DNA of 64,000 nucleotides, taken from NCBI RefSeq assembly GCF_017591435.1, contig NC_059300.1, forward strand, positions 19,914,436 to 19,978,435. The letters are read 5' to 3'. Below the pieces are notes generated by a model that ran no database searches, was not told where the DNA came from, and was given only the letters and a program-made list of their open reading frames with translations. A program made the position numbers and the translations under genes. Source of the DNA: Portunus trituberculatus (lineage: Eukaryota; Arthropoda; Malacostraca; Decapoda; Portunidae). Shown piece after piece: positions 38,941-53,480 of the stretch (positions are counted from its first letter, which is position 1; every line of letters begins with the position of its first letter).

Positions 38941-39042
38941 CTTTCAGCGGTGATGGTGGTGCAGGTGGTGGCGGCTGAAGTCACAACAGAGTGAAGTACA
39001 TCCCATTGCTGCTCATCATCGAAACGTATTTAAACTCGTCGC
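38941..39042 (-). CDS. possible small terminal coding exon, minus strand
   Basis: On the minus strand TTTTGTTTTTTCTCCAG (a strong acceptor) precedes GCGACGAG. In phase 2 it encodes about 19 codons (DEFKYVSMMSSNGMYFTLL) to TGA at 38983-38981, and AAAG-GTAACA (donor-like) follows at 38941, so the exon would end with a short 3' UTR piece before another intron. The peptide has normal composition. No family is recognised, and a short chance exon cannot be excluded. Confidence 0.3.
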
Positions 39043-39983
39043 CTGGAGAAAAAACAAAATGAAGATATAATGAATAATGCTATACATTTTTCTTTAAATA
39101 CAGAATAAATAAACCAAAGATACAAAAAATACTGAGAAGTGAATGAGTCACAAAAACGTTGAGCAATTCATTTCCTGGGTAGTCTTGACACTTTTCCTTT
39201 GAAACAGTTCAATTAAGTAATGAGGAGGAAGAAACCATTTTGCGTAGCAAACTGGACAGTGTTGAGAGATACATAAATAAATAGCACAGAACCTCATACT
39301 TGACTACGATATTACTATACTGTATTATTTTTACTTAAAAACCGTATAAAATTACGCTGAAGGTATATAATATTTATAACAGCATTAGATTATCAGATAC
39401 AGCACGAAGGACGCGTATCTTTTCATGCGGTTCATATTTTTAATGACATTTTTTCTTCATAGTGAAACACCGAACCGACTGTTCAAGTTTAATCCTTATC
39501 CCATTTGCAAGAATTTCTTACTTATTCAGTGTTTTAATTAATATGAAACCAAAAGACAGGGAGAGTTTATATTGTAGAATCCCTCGTAATTGCTGGTGGG
39601 GCGAAGTTTATCTGGAAGAGCTCCGCCAAACACATTCCAAACAGTACTTTTAAACAAGGGAATAGTTTGGGACACAAGTCACTTCGAACACAAACCACTG
39701 GACCCTAAAAATGTCTCTAGACTCAGGACTTATTGTCAACACAGGCTTAATGAAGGAAGCATATGAATTAACCAATTCAGCCACCCAATCATACAATCAT
39801 ATTCACTCACCCATCCACCCACGTCCATTACATCTCAAACACGTCCGCACCCAACCATCCACCCGTCCATTTTTGTAAATCAAGCTTCTTGCTCAAGATT
39901 TGCTGATCATGGAATTGAACCACATTCATGATGAAGCGACTCAATGTTCACGAATGTGGCTGTTTGGGACTGAAATTTAGCTT

Positions 39984-39987
<4 letters not shown>
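39043..39987. other. non-coding sequence
   Basis: AT-rich, no recognised element; the open frame at 39462-39653 has no motif. Confidence 0.4.

Positions 39988-40039
<52 letters not shown>
39988..40039. repeat. (CT)n microsatellite
   Basis: Pure CT tract, about 52 bp. Confidence 0.97.
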
Positions 40040-40044
<5 letters not shown>

Positions 40045-40379
40045 CAATGGTGGTTGTATCCTTGAATAAGTAATGGAGCTCCGTAATTAACGCGACGAAA
40101 ATACGGCCAACGGGAACAAATTACTCTAAGGACGAATCACCAGATGGAAAAAAAAAATCTACCAAGGATGAATAAGCAGTGAGTGAATCAACCAGGACGT
40201 CTCACCCGGGACGAATCACTTTCGCACAAATTGCAAGCATTAACCGCGTCACACAAGGTGAGAACAATTGCTAGGGGAAAGAAGGAGAGAAGTAAAGCGG
40301 GACTCAAAACTGTGTCACAAACTCTTATTAAATAGATGCCATATCATAAACAGACATACAAACAATAAATCAAAATAAG
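40040..40379. other. non-coding sequence
   Basis: No recognised feature. Confidence 0.4.
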
Positions 40380-40521
<142 letters not shown>

Positions 40522-40552
40522 TAACCTTTGCTAGATCAGACAACTTAATTAA

Positions 40553-41068
40553 GGTTGCTTTCACAGGAATGGTTTTCGCCGGTCAGGCACATGTATTTAC
40601 ATGAGGCCGGACCGGCAGTCTTCCCGTTCCGACAACCGCCCCCTGCCGCACTGTCAGCAAGATCACACAACGGTTTTGGTGGTCATGTACTGCTATGGGC
40701 GCTTTCACGCATCCGGTGTTTCCCGCGTGCGACAAGGGGTATCTATTACTCAATTTTCTTACAAAATATTGAAGAAAAGAGTGATATCTTTAATTTTCTC
40801 ACAAAATTTATGAATTTTCTTAGCAAAATATGGAAGAAAACAGATATCTTAAGTTTTCTGACTAAATCCATGAATTTTCCGAGTAATATAATCAGAAAAA
40901 CATATCTTTAGTTTTCTCACAAAATTTATAAGTTTAGAATGTCCTCCATCATTGAGAGACAGCGATGCACTAATAAATATGGCGAGGAGATACCGAAGCA
41001 GACTGATGTCGACAGGGATAGCCTGACGCACTACTTAACTGGCGAAAACCGTTCGTGTGAAAGCAGCC
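40553..41068. mobile_element. 516-bp MITE, PIF/Harbinger-like
   Basis: Terminal inverted repeats GGTTGCTTTCACAGGAATGG and, from the right end, GGCTGCTTTCACACGAACGG match at 17 of 20 positions; the similarity continues into GTTTTCGCC. TAA flanks both ends (40550-40552, 41069-41071), the 3-bp target duplication usual for PIF/Harbinger. The centre (40780-40930) has an imperfect ~60-bp tandem repeat (GATATCTTTAATTTTCTCAC-type). There is no transposase frame, so it is non-autonomous. Confidence 0.75.
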
Positions 41069-41071
41069 TAA

Positions 41072-41495
41072 GTTTGCGAATCAGCTTCTTCCACTCCCTA
41101 CTACAGATGTCGAGGTAATTGACTTGTACACCTCTGCAAACTTCCTTCTATCGCCCTTCATTCCGGTCCAAGACACACACACATAGGGACGGTAGCATCC
41201 TGGGTAAAAATCCTCCATTCATAACACTGTTTGCACAGGGAGTGACAGCATTACAGATTACACGGGCGAGAGACACGGCATAGTTTTCTTATTCTCAAGC
41301 ATTCTGACGTCTCTTCACGACTTTACAGCTCCAGTGAAATTCATGGAGTTTTCAAGAAAGTCTTCATGGATTTAGTGATAGTGCAACAAGGTTTCTGGTT
41401 CGTCAACGGGAAGAGAGTTATAAGAATGTAATTAGTGATCTTCGTGGACTTTGGAAATAACAAAACACTTCAGTAAATGGTACAGGTATTTTTCG
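41072..41495. other. non-coding sequence
   Basis: No recognised feature. Confidence 0.4.
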
Positions 41496-42353
<858 letters not shown>

Positions 42354-44289
42354 AGAACATAACATAAGATCATAAGAAAAGAGGGAAGCTGCAAGAGACC
42401 GCCAGGCCTATGCGAGGCAGTCCCAGTGTGCTTATCTACCTAATTCCATCTATCTTCCCCATCCATGAATTTATCTAACCTTCTTTTAAAGCTCCCTATT
42501 GACTCAGCCCTGACTACATGTCTACTGAGACCGTTCTACTCATCAACCACTCTGTTTGAAAACCAGTTTCTTTCCATTTCTTTCCTAAACCTGAATTTTT
42601 CAAGTTTAAACCCATTATTTCTGGTTCTTTCCCTGCTACTGATCCTAAGAACTAACTACATTCATGTCCCCTCTGTTAAAATCCTTATACCACTTAAATA
42701 CTTCTGTCAGATGTCCTCTTAACCTACGTCTCTCTAAGGAATGCAGATTAAGTTTTTTCAGTCTCTCTTCATAGGAATATCCTCATTCCCTGTATCTTTT
42801 AGTCATCCTCCTTTGCACTGACTCCAACAGAACTATGTCCTTCCTGTAATGTGGGGACCAGAATTGTACCGCATAGTCAAGATGTGGCCTGACCAGCGCC
42901 AAGTATAATTTTAGTATTACTTCAGGACTCCTGCTTTTAACACTTCTAAACCTAATACTCTTTTCGCCTTATTTCTGGCCTCAATACATTGCTTCTTTGT
43001 ACCGAGATCAGAGCTAACTATGACTCCTAAATCTTTCTCATACTTGGAACTTCCTAGTGCCACGTTATCTATTGTGTACCTATTACTTGGATTATCTCTA
43101 CCTACGCTCAGTACCCTGCACTTGTTAATATTGAACTGCATTAGCCATCTATCTGTCCATTCTTTCATCCTATCCAAGTCAGCCTGCAAAGCCTTGGCAT
43201 CTGAATCGGACCTAATTAATCTACCTATCTTTGTGTTGTCCGCAAATTTACTGATATCACTATTAATTCCACTATCCAAGTCGTTGATATATATATATAT
43301 ATATAATAATAATGGCCCTAAAACTGAGCCCTGTGGCACCCACTAACTACTTCCCCACTCGGAATTAGATCCATTAATTACTACCCTTTGTCGCCTGTCG
43401 TCTAACCACGCTTTAATCCAGCCTAATATTCTACCCTCTATACCGTGTGCTTTAACCTTTTTAAGAGCCTCTGGTGAGGTACCTTGTCAAAGGCTTTACT
43501 GAAATTTAAGTATAGAATGTCATAATTATCACCTTTATCTGCCGCCTCATAAACCTTACTATAAAAGCTCAACAAGTTTGTAAGACACGACTTCCCCTTC
43601 GTAAATCCATGTTGTGTTTAATTTATCAAGCTATGTTTGTCTAGGTGTTCCCTAATGTTTTTCGCTACTATTGATTCCATTAATTTACCCACAACTGAAG
43701 TTAAGCTGACAGGCCTGTAATTAGACGTTAGGGTTTTATCTCCTTTCTTAAATATGGGAACCACATTAGCTTCTCTCCACATTGTTGGTACCTCACCTGA
43801 CTCCAGTGACATCCTAAAAAGTACCGCTAGAGGCTCGCTGACGACTTCCTTGCATTCCTTTAGAACCCTTGGATATACTTCATCAGGTCCTGGTGACTTG
43901 AATTTCTTTAGTTTATCTATCTCCTGTTCTACCATCGCCTTAGTTATATGAATATCTGTCAGCTTTTCACTATCTTCTGCCCTAAATACCTCTTCGCTAT
44001 CTGGGATTTCCTGTGTGTTCTCCTGGGTGAAGACAGTTAAAAATACTCGTTCATAATTCTACTAATCTCTTCCACTGAACTAGCCATTTCCCCATTTGTT
44101 GTCTTTAATGGACCTAATTCTTCTCTACTCTTCGTCTTGTATAACTGAAAAAAATCCCTTGGGGTCCGTCTTTGCTTGGCTGGCTACCCTCAACTCATAT
44201 TCACTTTTAGATTTCCTCGTTAACCTCTTAACTGTTCTTACTAATTCATGGTATAGTGGCCTTAAAGCCTTATCTCCTGTCTTTAGCCT

Positions 44290-44368
<79 letters not shown>

Positions 44369-44740
44369 CTTTTTTGCCCTATACTCGTACATCGTTTTAA
44401 TCTGTCTGTCATCCACTTAGGATCCTTGTTTCGTGATTTTATTGTTCTATATGGAATGTTGGCAAACTGACCGTCACTTATTTTACTTAGGAAGTCGGTA
44501 TACATCTGACCAATCCTCAGCTGACCGGGGTTTCTCCCATGTTCTAACCAGCTCCCTTCTCCACCTCACTCTCTCTCCGTCCCACTCCGACTTCGCACCT
44601 CCCCTTCTCTGCTCCCCATTTCCTTCTACCTTACTAAATTTGTCTTGCCCCTGCCAAGCGATTTGTAAATACTCCCTTAAGCCCTCGAAATTAGCCTTCC
44701 TGAAGTCAGGGAGTCAAGACAAAATCAGAATCCCCTTTGC
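42354..44740 (-). mobile_element. CR1-like LINE, nearly complete RT, decayed
   Basis: Minus strand, 5' to 3': an endonuclease-to-RT linker (DGQFANIPYRTIKSRNKDP, 44475), FKSPGPDEVYPRVLKE (43900), ANVVPIFKKGDKTLTSNYRP (43765), SLTSVVGKLMESIV, then MPQGSVLGPLL (43339) and KFADNTKIGR (43250), where the catalytic FADD reads FADN. KDLGVIVSSDLGTKKQCIEA follows, and a 3' UTR ends at 42354 in ATGTT/CTTATG repeats rather than poly-A, as in CR1-type tails. A 75-bp (TA)n at 44292 and a shorter one at 43287 interrupt it. Stops and shifts make it inactive. Confidence 0.88.
44292..44366. repeat. (TA)n inside the CR1-like LINE
   Basis: A pure TA tract splits otherwise continuous LINE coding sequence (TSIGQKRN before it, YKRLKTGDKALRPLYHEL after it, on the minus strand). 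Confidence 0.95.
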
Positions 44741-45137
44741 GACTTCACCTCCAACAAATGACAAAATGCACTCACTGATCATATTTTCAGAGAACTTACA
44801 CCACCCGCCAGCACTCAATCCCAGAGCAAATAAAGTATTAAAAATAAGGAACATTGCAAAAAAACAATAATAATAATACATAAATAAATCGATAAACCAT
44901 TCACTCCAGCAAAAGTATTCAATTCTTGGTCGCCTTATTTATACAGTTAAAGATCCAAGTCAGCTCAGGTCGCACACAGGGGAATGGCTGACCTGATCCT
45001 TTTACATCTCACAGCAATTCCCCCCAACACACTGTCCTCTTATCCCCACACTGAGGGGCAGGCAGGAGGATCTCTATAAAGGTGGTGGCTGTTCCATGCA
45101 GTGAAGAAGAGGGTAGCGTGTCTTAGCTTTCATAAGT
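44741..45137. other. non-coding sequence
   Basis: No recognised feature. Confidence 0.4.
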
Positions 45138-45818
45138 CAGGGATTCCCAACCTCTCACGTACCCCTTGGTGTACGTGAGAGGAATTTTGGAGGTACGTGA
45201 CAGGTTTCTGAAAATGTTTAAGTTTTTTTTTTTAACTGCTAACCTGTTAGTAGTTAGTTAATGGCATATATGTGCTATGCTATAGATGTGTTCTCCACTA
45301 CAACCAGGACACGTTAACAACATTAACAAGGAAACTTAACCCTTGGAGTTATGTCACTTAAGAGAAAGCTCTCTTGGACTACAGTTGCCACACAACCTTA
45401 CAAACCTATGATATTTACTTCTGTTTTATTGTTTTTACATGCTATTCACACGCACAAACATCACTTACTAGTTCTAAGTTGTAACTAGCTGCAAGGAACA
45501 CTAGTTCACTGCCACATCGATCCAAAACTGTCTGATATAGTTCCGTTTTGGTAAATGTTTGGCATGCCAGCAGCCATTCACAGTGTTTTCCCTGTGAAGT
45601 ACAAGTTCCTATCGACACTACCTCATAGTGGCATATTCATATTAATTTAAAATATTGTCCCCTCCACATATATAATATAATCTAAACATAATAAACTAAG
45701 TCAATAAACCATGCATTCATTTTTACCCTTCCTGATGCTGTATTGTTGGCAAGGTGTACGTTACCAATACTGAAAGACTTCAAAGGATACATGAGATTAA
45801 AAAGGTTGAGAACCCCTG
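45138..45818. mobile_element. hAT-like MITE, 681 bp
   Basis: The left end CAGGGATTCCCAACCTCTCA and the right end (reverse complement CAGGGGTTCTCAACCTTTTT) form hAT-type inverted repeats. Eight-base flanks TCATAAGT and CTGTAAGT agree at five positions, consistent with a decayed 8-bp target duplication. No transposase frame. Confidence 0.65.
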
Positions 45819-45825
45819 CTGTAAG

Positions 45826-45910
45826 TGGTGGTGGTGGTGGTGGTGGTGGTGGTGGTGGTGGTGGTGGTGGTGGTGGTGGTGGTGGTGGTGGTGGTGGTGG
45901 TGGTGGTGGT
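45826..45910. repeat. (GGT)n microsatellite
   Basis: Pure GGT tract of about 85 bp, directly after the hAT-like MITE; gives poly-Gly in one frame. Confidence 0.97.
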
Positions 45911-46301
45911 AAAATCTGTCATCATTTAGGGGATCGTCTGAGGAATGATAGGAGGAGATAAATTACACCACTATTCCTCCTCCTCCTCTTCTTTTTTTCT
46001 TCTTTCTCCTCCTCCTTAATGAACAGCCCAGCCTCCACAATCTCCTCCAGCAGAGTATCTATCTATCTTCTCCACGACAATCTCCTCCAACACTATAACC
46101 GTCACCTGCATCACCACATTCTTCTTCACTATCCCTACCACCACCTCCTCCGCCACCACCAGCTTAAATATCATCGCAATCACCATCATACACACTCCCA
46201 CCACCACCACCACCACCACCACTGCCACAGTCCAACGCTAACACCATTTCGCGATCTCATAGTTTCTCTTTTCTCTCTTGGCCACTAAAAGTCAACATTT
46301 A

Positions 46302-46303
<2 letters not shown>
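45911..46303. other. CAC/CTC-rich sequence
   Basis: Loose CTC and CAC trinucleotides (short (CAC)n at 46198-46222); no gene. Confidence 0.5.

Positions 46304-46378
<75 letters not shown>
46304..46378. repeat. (GA)n microsatellite
   Basis: Pure GA tract, about 75 bp. Confidence 0.97.
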
Positions 46379-46380
<2 letters not shown>

Positions 46381-46636
46381 ATCATTTTGCAGGAGAGAGC
46401 TGGCTCAGAGTTAAAGAAGAGGAGTGGAGGGGGTGGAAGCATGGAAGTAGGTGGAAAGGGAGTTTAGGTGACGATGGAAGACGCGACGTAAGGGTATTGA
46501 GAGGGATCATTGGGCGGCCCTGAGGTGATCCCTTATCTGACAAGACGCGAGATGGCGATTGCTGGCCAGGAGGAGAAGGAGGAGGAATACAAAGGAATAC
46601 AAAGGAAAGCCCAAGCTACAACAGACCCTGGGGAAC

Positions 46637-47638
<1,002 letters not shown>

Positions 47639-48282
47639 TCCCCTCGTAATCGACGTTTGGAAAGAGTAAATAAATTTAGTTCTTTAAGTCGTTCCTCGTA
47701 TGGTTTATTACGTAATCTTGGAACCATTTTAGTTAATCGACGCTGTATTCTTTCTATTTTTTCAATGTCTGTCTTATAATAGGGTGACCAAAATTGTACG
47801 TTATATTCAAGGTGCGGGCGTACGAGCGAATTATATAAAGTTAATATTATCTCTTGCGTTTTTAATGTGAATGATCTTCCGATAAAGCCGACTAATTTAT
47901 TTGCGATTTTCACAACTTCGGTGCATTGATTACTTTGTTTGAGGTCAGCCGATATTACAACGCCAAGATCTTTTTCTCTCTGTACGCTCTTTATGGAAAC
48001 ATTCCCCATTGTGTAGTTCGCTCATGGATTACTATTTCCAATATGTAAAACATGACATTTGTCAAAATTGAAATTCATCAACCACGTTTTAGACCATTCA
48101 ACGAGGGTATCTAAATCGTTCTGTAAAGTTGACGCTGAGTTACTGAGTCCGCCCTGTTTGCAATTTTTGTATCATCCGCGAATTTTTATACTTTACAGTT
48201 AATATTTTTCTCGATGTCGTTTATATATATAATAAAAATAATCGGTCCCAAGACTGATCCCTGAGGAACGCCACTACTGAGG
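47639..48282 (-). mobile_element. second CR1-like LINE fragment (RT C-terminal half)
   Basis: Minus strand from the (GGA)n edge: SSGVPQGSVLGPIIFIIYIN, then KFADDTKIANRAD (intact FADD, near 48180), VQREKDLGVVISADLKQSNQ, RPHLEYNVQFWSPYY and KRRLRGDRVGND. It stops at 47639, exactly where the CAGGGTTGG element begins. The frame 47620-48009 is clean, so this copy is less decayed than 42354-44740. Confidence 0.88.
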
Positions 48283-48540
48283 AGGAGGAAGAGGAGGAGG
48301 AGGAGGAGGAGGAGGAGGAGGAGGAGGAGGAGGAGGAGGAGGAGGAGGAGGAGGAGGAGGAGGAGGAGGAGGAGGAGGAAGAGGAGGAGGAGGAAAAGGA
48401 GAAGAAGGAGAAGGAGAAGGAGAAGGAGAAGGAGAAGGAGAAGGAGAAGGAGAAGGAGAAGGAGAAGGAGAAGAAGGAAAAGGAGAAGGAGAAGAAAAAG
48501 AAAGAAAAAGAGAAAAAGGAGGAGGAGGAGGAGAAAGGGA
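48275..48540. repeat. (GGA)n/(GAGAAG)n purine tract
   Basis: About 265 bp, almost all purine on the plus strand: GGA to about 48395, then GAGAAG hexamers, then GA/AAA-rich. It abuts the truncated 5' side of the LINE. Confidence 0.96.
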
Positions 48541-48784
48541 AGGAAGGAATACTCACTCAGAAGACGCCACAAAGGAACACAAGGGCAGAACAGCATCATC
48601 AGCCCTGTTGGCCCTTACTTAACTATTTGGTGATGCGAACATCTGCAGAACAACATTGATCGATATATCCTCATCTTTCCTTCAACCCTAAAATCTACCT
48701 CGGTAATGTTATCAATCAAGAAATAAATGAATAAATAAACACAATATCTAATCTAAAGAAAGACATAGGGTAGTAAAGAAGGAG

Positions 48785-48787
<3 letters not shown>
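48541..48787. other. non-coding sequence
   Basis: CAAAGGAACACAAGG at 48571 resembles ACAAAGGAATACAAAGG at 46590, perhaps a shared LINE 3' UTR scrap. Confidence 0.35.

Positions 48788-48851
<64 letters not shown>
48788..48851. repeat. (CT)n microsatellite
   Basis: Pure CT tract, about 64 bp. Confidence 0.97.
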
Positions 48852-48853
<2 letters not shown>

Positions 48854-49179
48854 GACACTAAATCAGTACTTAGGATGAAGAGAAGGCGAGAGGAATATAG
48901 AGAGCCAATGCAGTACCTGTCCACACGACACTTCAAGCTGTGCAACAAGTAAGCTGAACAACACAACACGACAGTGGGGAGGAGCGGCACAGGAGAGAGT
49001 GGTGTTTGTGAGTCGTGTCTGTATCAATAATGGCTCTGTGTGGGATTGTGCTTACGTGCATAGCTTGGAACAGATACACGGACAGATGGATGGATATACG
49101 TAAACAAACGGCAGGGAAAGGGCAGATAACAAGATGTGGGTAAATTAATGAATATTGGGACTTAATTAATAACGCTTTA

Positions 49180-49194
<15 letters not shown>
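48852..49194. other. non-coding sequence
   Basis: No recognised feature. Confidence 0.4.

Positions 49195-49244
<50 letters not shown>
49195..49244. repeat. (CA)n microsatellite
   Basis: Pure CA tract of about 50 bp at the 5' edge of SINE-A3. Confidence 0.95.
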
Positions 49245-49246
<2 letters not shown>

Positions 49247-49543
49247 ACATTTGTCATGTGGTTAGAGCGCTGGCTTCACAAGCCAGAGGACCGGGGTTCG
49301 ATTTCCCGGCCGGGTGGAGATATTTGGGTGTGTCTCCTTTCACGTGTAGCCCCTGTTCACCTGGCAGTGAGTGGGTACGGGATGTAAATCGAGGAGTTGT
49401 GACCTTGTTGTCCCGGTGTGTGGTGTGTGCCTGATCTCAGGACTATCCGTAGATCGGAAATAATGAGCTCTGAGCTCGTTCCGTAGGGTAACGTCTGGCT
49501 GTCTCGTCAGAGACTGCAGCAGATCAAACAGTGAAACACACAT
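49244..49543 (+). mobile_element. SINE-A3, tRNA-Val-derived
   Basis: The head reads GTGGTTAGAGCGCTGGCTTC with anticodon loop TTCACAA and B box GGTTCGATTTC (one change). The acceptor 5' arm is replaced by CATGACATTTGTCATG, a short palindrome. The body is complete to AACAGTGAAACACACA. It is followed within 10 bp by SINE-C in the same orientation. Confidence 0.9.
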
Positions 49544-49551
49544 AATATACA

Positions 49552-49952
<401 letters not shown>

Positions 49953-50052
49953 GTTTTTCATTATTGTCTTTCTAGTTTGTATTCACTTTTATCTCGTGGA
50001 TGCGAACAACAACACATAACTGCACCATTTGCACCCCAGTTTAAATGTATAT

Positions 50053-50055
<3 letters not shown>

Positions 50056-50145
<90 letters not shown>
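50056..50145. repeat. (GT)n, tail of SINE-B2
   Basis: About 90 bp; on the minus strand it is the (CA)n tail of the adjacent SINE. Confidence 0.95.

Positions 50146-50785
<640 letters not shown>

Positions 50786-50845
<60 letters not shown>
50786..50845. repeat. (CT)n microsatellite
   Basis: Pure CT tract, about 60 bp. Confidence 0.97.
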
Positions 50846-50848
<3 letters not shown>

Positions 50849-50905
50849 GTCGGCTGTGCCTCTCGATCTCTCTTTTTTCAACATGTAAATATCCACTTTC
50901 TTCCC

Positions 50906-51005
50906 CCATTGTTTCGCCGTAGTAATGACACTGTACTACTTAACATTCATGCTCCACCATTGTTTCGCCGTAGTAATGACACTGTACTACTTAACATTCA
51001 TGCTC
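50906..51005. repeat. 51-bp perfect tandem duplication
   Basis: CCATTGTTTCGCCGTAGTAA starts at 50906 and again at 50957; the remainder (GACACTGTACTACTTAACAT, TCATGCTC) is also repeated without visible change, so the duplication is recent. Confidence 0.95.
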
Positions 51006-51488
51006 GCTCACATATATACCTATGTACTTCAACTCTGCATTATGAGTTTAGAGCAAGTGTACTTTTTTTTCTATATCGATATTTTCTTTACAAAACCTTT
51101 CATTTCTATTTACTGCAATGTATTTTCTAGACATACAGCACTTCTACATTTACACAAACCAGACCACCCACTAGCGGATGTATTTAGCAGAGTATCCCAG
51201 AATAATGTCATAACGAAGTCTTAATGCTTCAATCTAAGTAGTACATCGTCTTCTTCCCGCTGGTCAATAATGGGGTTACAAGTATGTGTGGGTAATTAGC
51301 AGCATTCATCACTTTTCGGTAGCATCTAAAAATGGTGTTCTGGTTTATCTGGCCTTGTCTCGTAATTCATCACCATCTACTATACCGATTCGTAGGGGCG
51401 TCCGAATTTGTGGCTTTCCAGTACAGTTTTCCGAGCGTTTCATTTGTAATCTTTAAGGCAAACTTTCTCTCTTCGCTATGCCTGTGCC

Positions 51489-51489
<1 letters not shown>
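51006..51489. other. non-coding sequence
   Basis: No recognised feature. Confidence 0.4.

Positions 51490-51564
<75 letters not shown>
51490..51564. repeat. (GA)n microsatellite
   Basis: Pure GA tract, about 75 bp; a (TC)n follows at 51655-51686. Confidence 0.97.
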
Positions 51565-51566
<2 letters not shown>

Positions 51567-51647
51567 TGGAGGAAGATTTTCCAAGTGGTAGTATCTCTTT
51601 CTTGCACTCCATTTACCCCTGCCTTCTCCCTCTCCCGATCCTCTCTT

Positions 51648-51654
<7 letters not shown>

Positions 51655-51686
<32 letters not shown>
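51655..51686. repeat. (TC)n microsatellite
   Basis: Short pure TC tract in C/T-rich sequence. Confidence 0.9.
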
Positions 51687-51687
<1 letters not shown>

Positions 51688-51897
51688 CTTTCCTCTCTCG
51701 CTCTTGCTTTCCCTCCCTCTCATCCCCTCTCCCTCATAATTACAGGCATACTTTTAAGCCGGAACTTGACAGGTTGGATTTTGTGCGAAAAAGGATTTTT
51801 ATCCATTTATTTATTAATTTTATTTATATTACGATGGAGGGGAATTCACAACCAACAGAAACACTAACAAAAACAACACCTAAAACAACAACAAGTA

Positions 51898-52358
<461 letters not shown>

Positions 52359-52418
52359 TGAAAAGAAAATCAAATGAAGAACTACAAATGCACAAAAGAT
52401 TTGGGAATAGTACCGAAA

Positions 52419-52521
52419 TAACAACAACAGCAGCAGCAACAACAACAACAACAACAGCAAAAACATCACCATTTCCATTACCAACATTAACACAATCACC
52501 ATCATCATCATCATCATCATA
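52419..52521. repeat. short (ACA)n and (ATC)n
   Basis: ACA/GCA units at about 52419-52460 and ATC units at 52497-52520. Confidence 0.85.
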
Positions 52522-52659
52522 AAAACAACATAACTTCATGATTTGAACAATCAAGAATAATTAACTATCTCCATTAACATAATCACTCACCCGCGTCGTT
52601 AATAATTCAGCATGAAGGGAAGGGGAGTGGTCACCTCTACAAATCTACAATAATAATTT

Positions 52660-53480
52660 GGAGTACTGCCACATATCCTACACACACGTTGTCATATTTC
52701 CTACGCAACAATAAGTATCTAGCACATTTCCTACACAAAAAATGAATGCCCTACAGGTCAAATCTCCTACAAATTTAGCCATTTTCGACTACTGACATAT
52801 TTCCTACACTTAAAAATCTGTTCTGTCATATCCTACAAGGATACAGCATATCTCCTTCACATAATAATCTCTTCTGTTACATTTCCTACATTGTGTAGGG
52901 ACTGTAGGCGCCCCCTCTATCTGGGAGCCTCTGTATTTAGCGTTTCTGGTTCACTACACCCCTGACGACCTTAAACTCGAGTTTAGTTTTGATCCGGCGG
53001 TATTTGCTTCTCGATTCGACGAGCCAGACGGTATTTCTTGTACTCCACTGCTCCTGGACCATGGCTAATATTGGAAAATGTTTCTTTTTATATTGAATAT
53101 GTCTTAAGAATAAAAAAAAAGTGCCATTTTAATGAGAAATAAAAGTTTCATTTTAATTAATGTGCTTTCCACTTTCTACATTTTTATCTAATGTATATCA
53201 ATATTCTTCAGACATTTGCCTATGATCATATGTAATGTTTGTAGGAGATATGACAGTATAACTCTAGGAGTTATGTCATACTGCCGCAGCTCTTACATAC
53301 GTGACATATTTCCTACACAAGGATAAGTATCAAGCACATTTCCTACACATCAACTTAGTACCCAGCATATTTCCTACACCTACTGTGTGTAGGAGATATG
53401 CTGTATCCCTATAGGAAATGTCAATTCTCTAAAAACTGCTAAATTTGTAGATGTGACCTGTAGGAAATGTAGCGTAGATG
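52660..53480. mobile_element. unnamed element with CATATTTCCTACA motif arrays
   Basis: About 14 copies of a ~13-bp motif, CATATTTCCTACA with small changes, lie in two clusters. The left cluster has copies at about 52672, 52692, 52724, 52796, 52827, 52846 and 52878. The right cluster has plus copies at 53304, 53336 and 53367 and minus copies at 53239, 53387, 53410 and 53459. The clusters flank about 330 bp of core without the motif. A block at 52692-52737 recurs directly at 53304-53349, and 52749-52862 recurs inverted at about 53385-53470. The layout suggests a non-autonomous DNA transposon whose transposase binds subterminal repeats; no frame or target duplication was identified. Confidence 0.6.

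Noticed and set aside
45826..45961. Glycine-rich protein frame
   Set aside because: Readout of (GGT)n.
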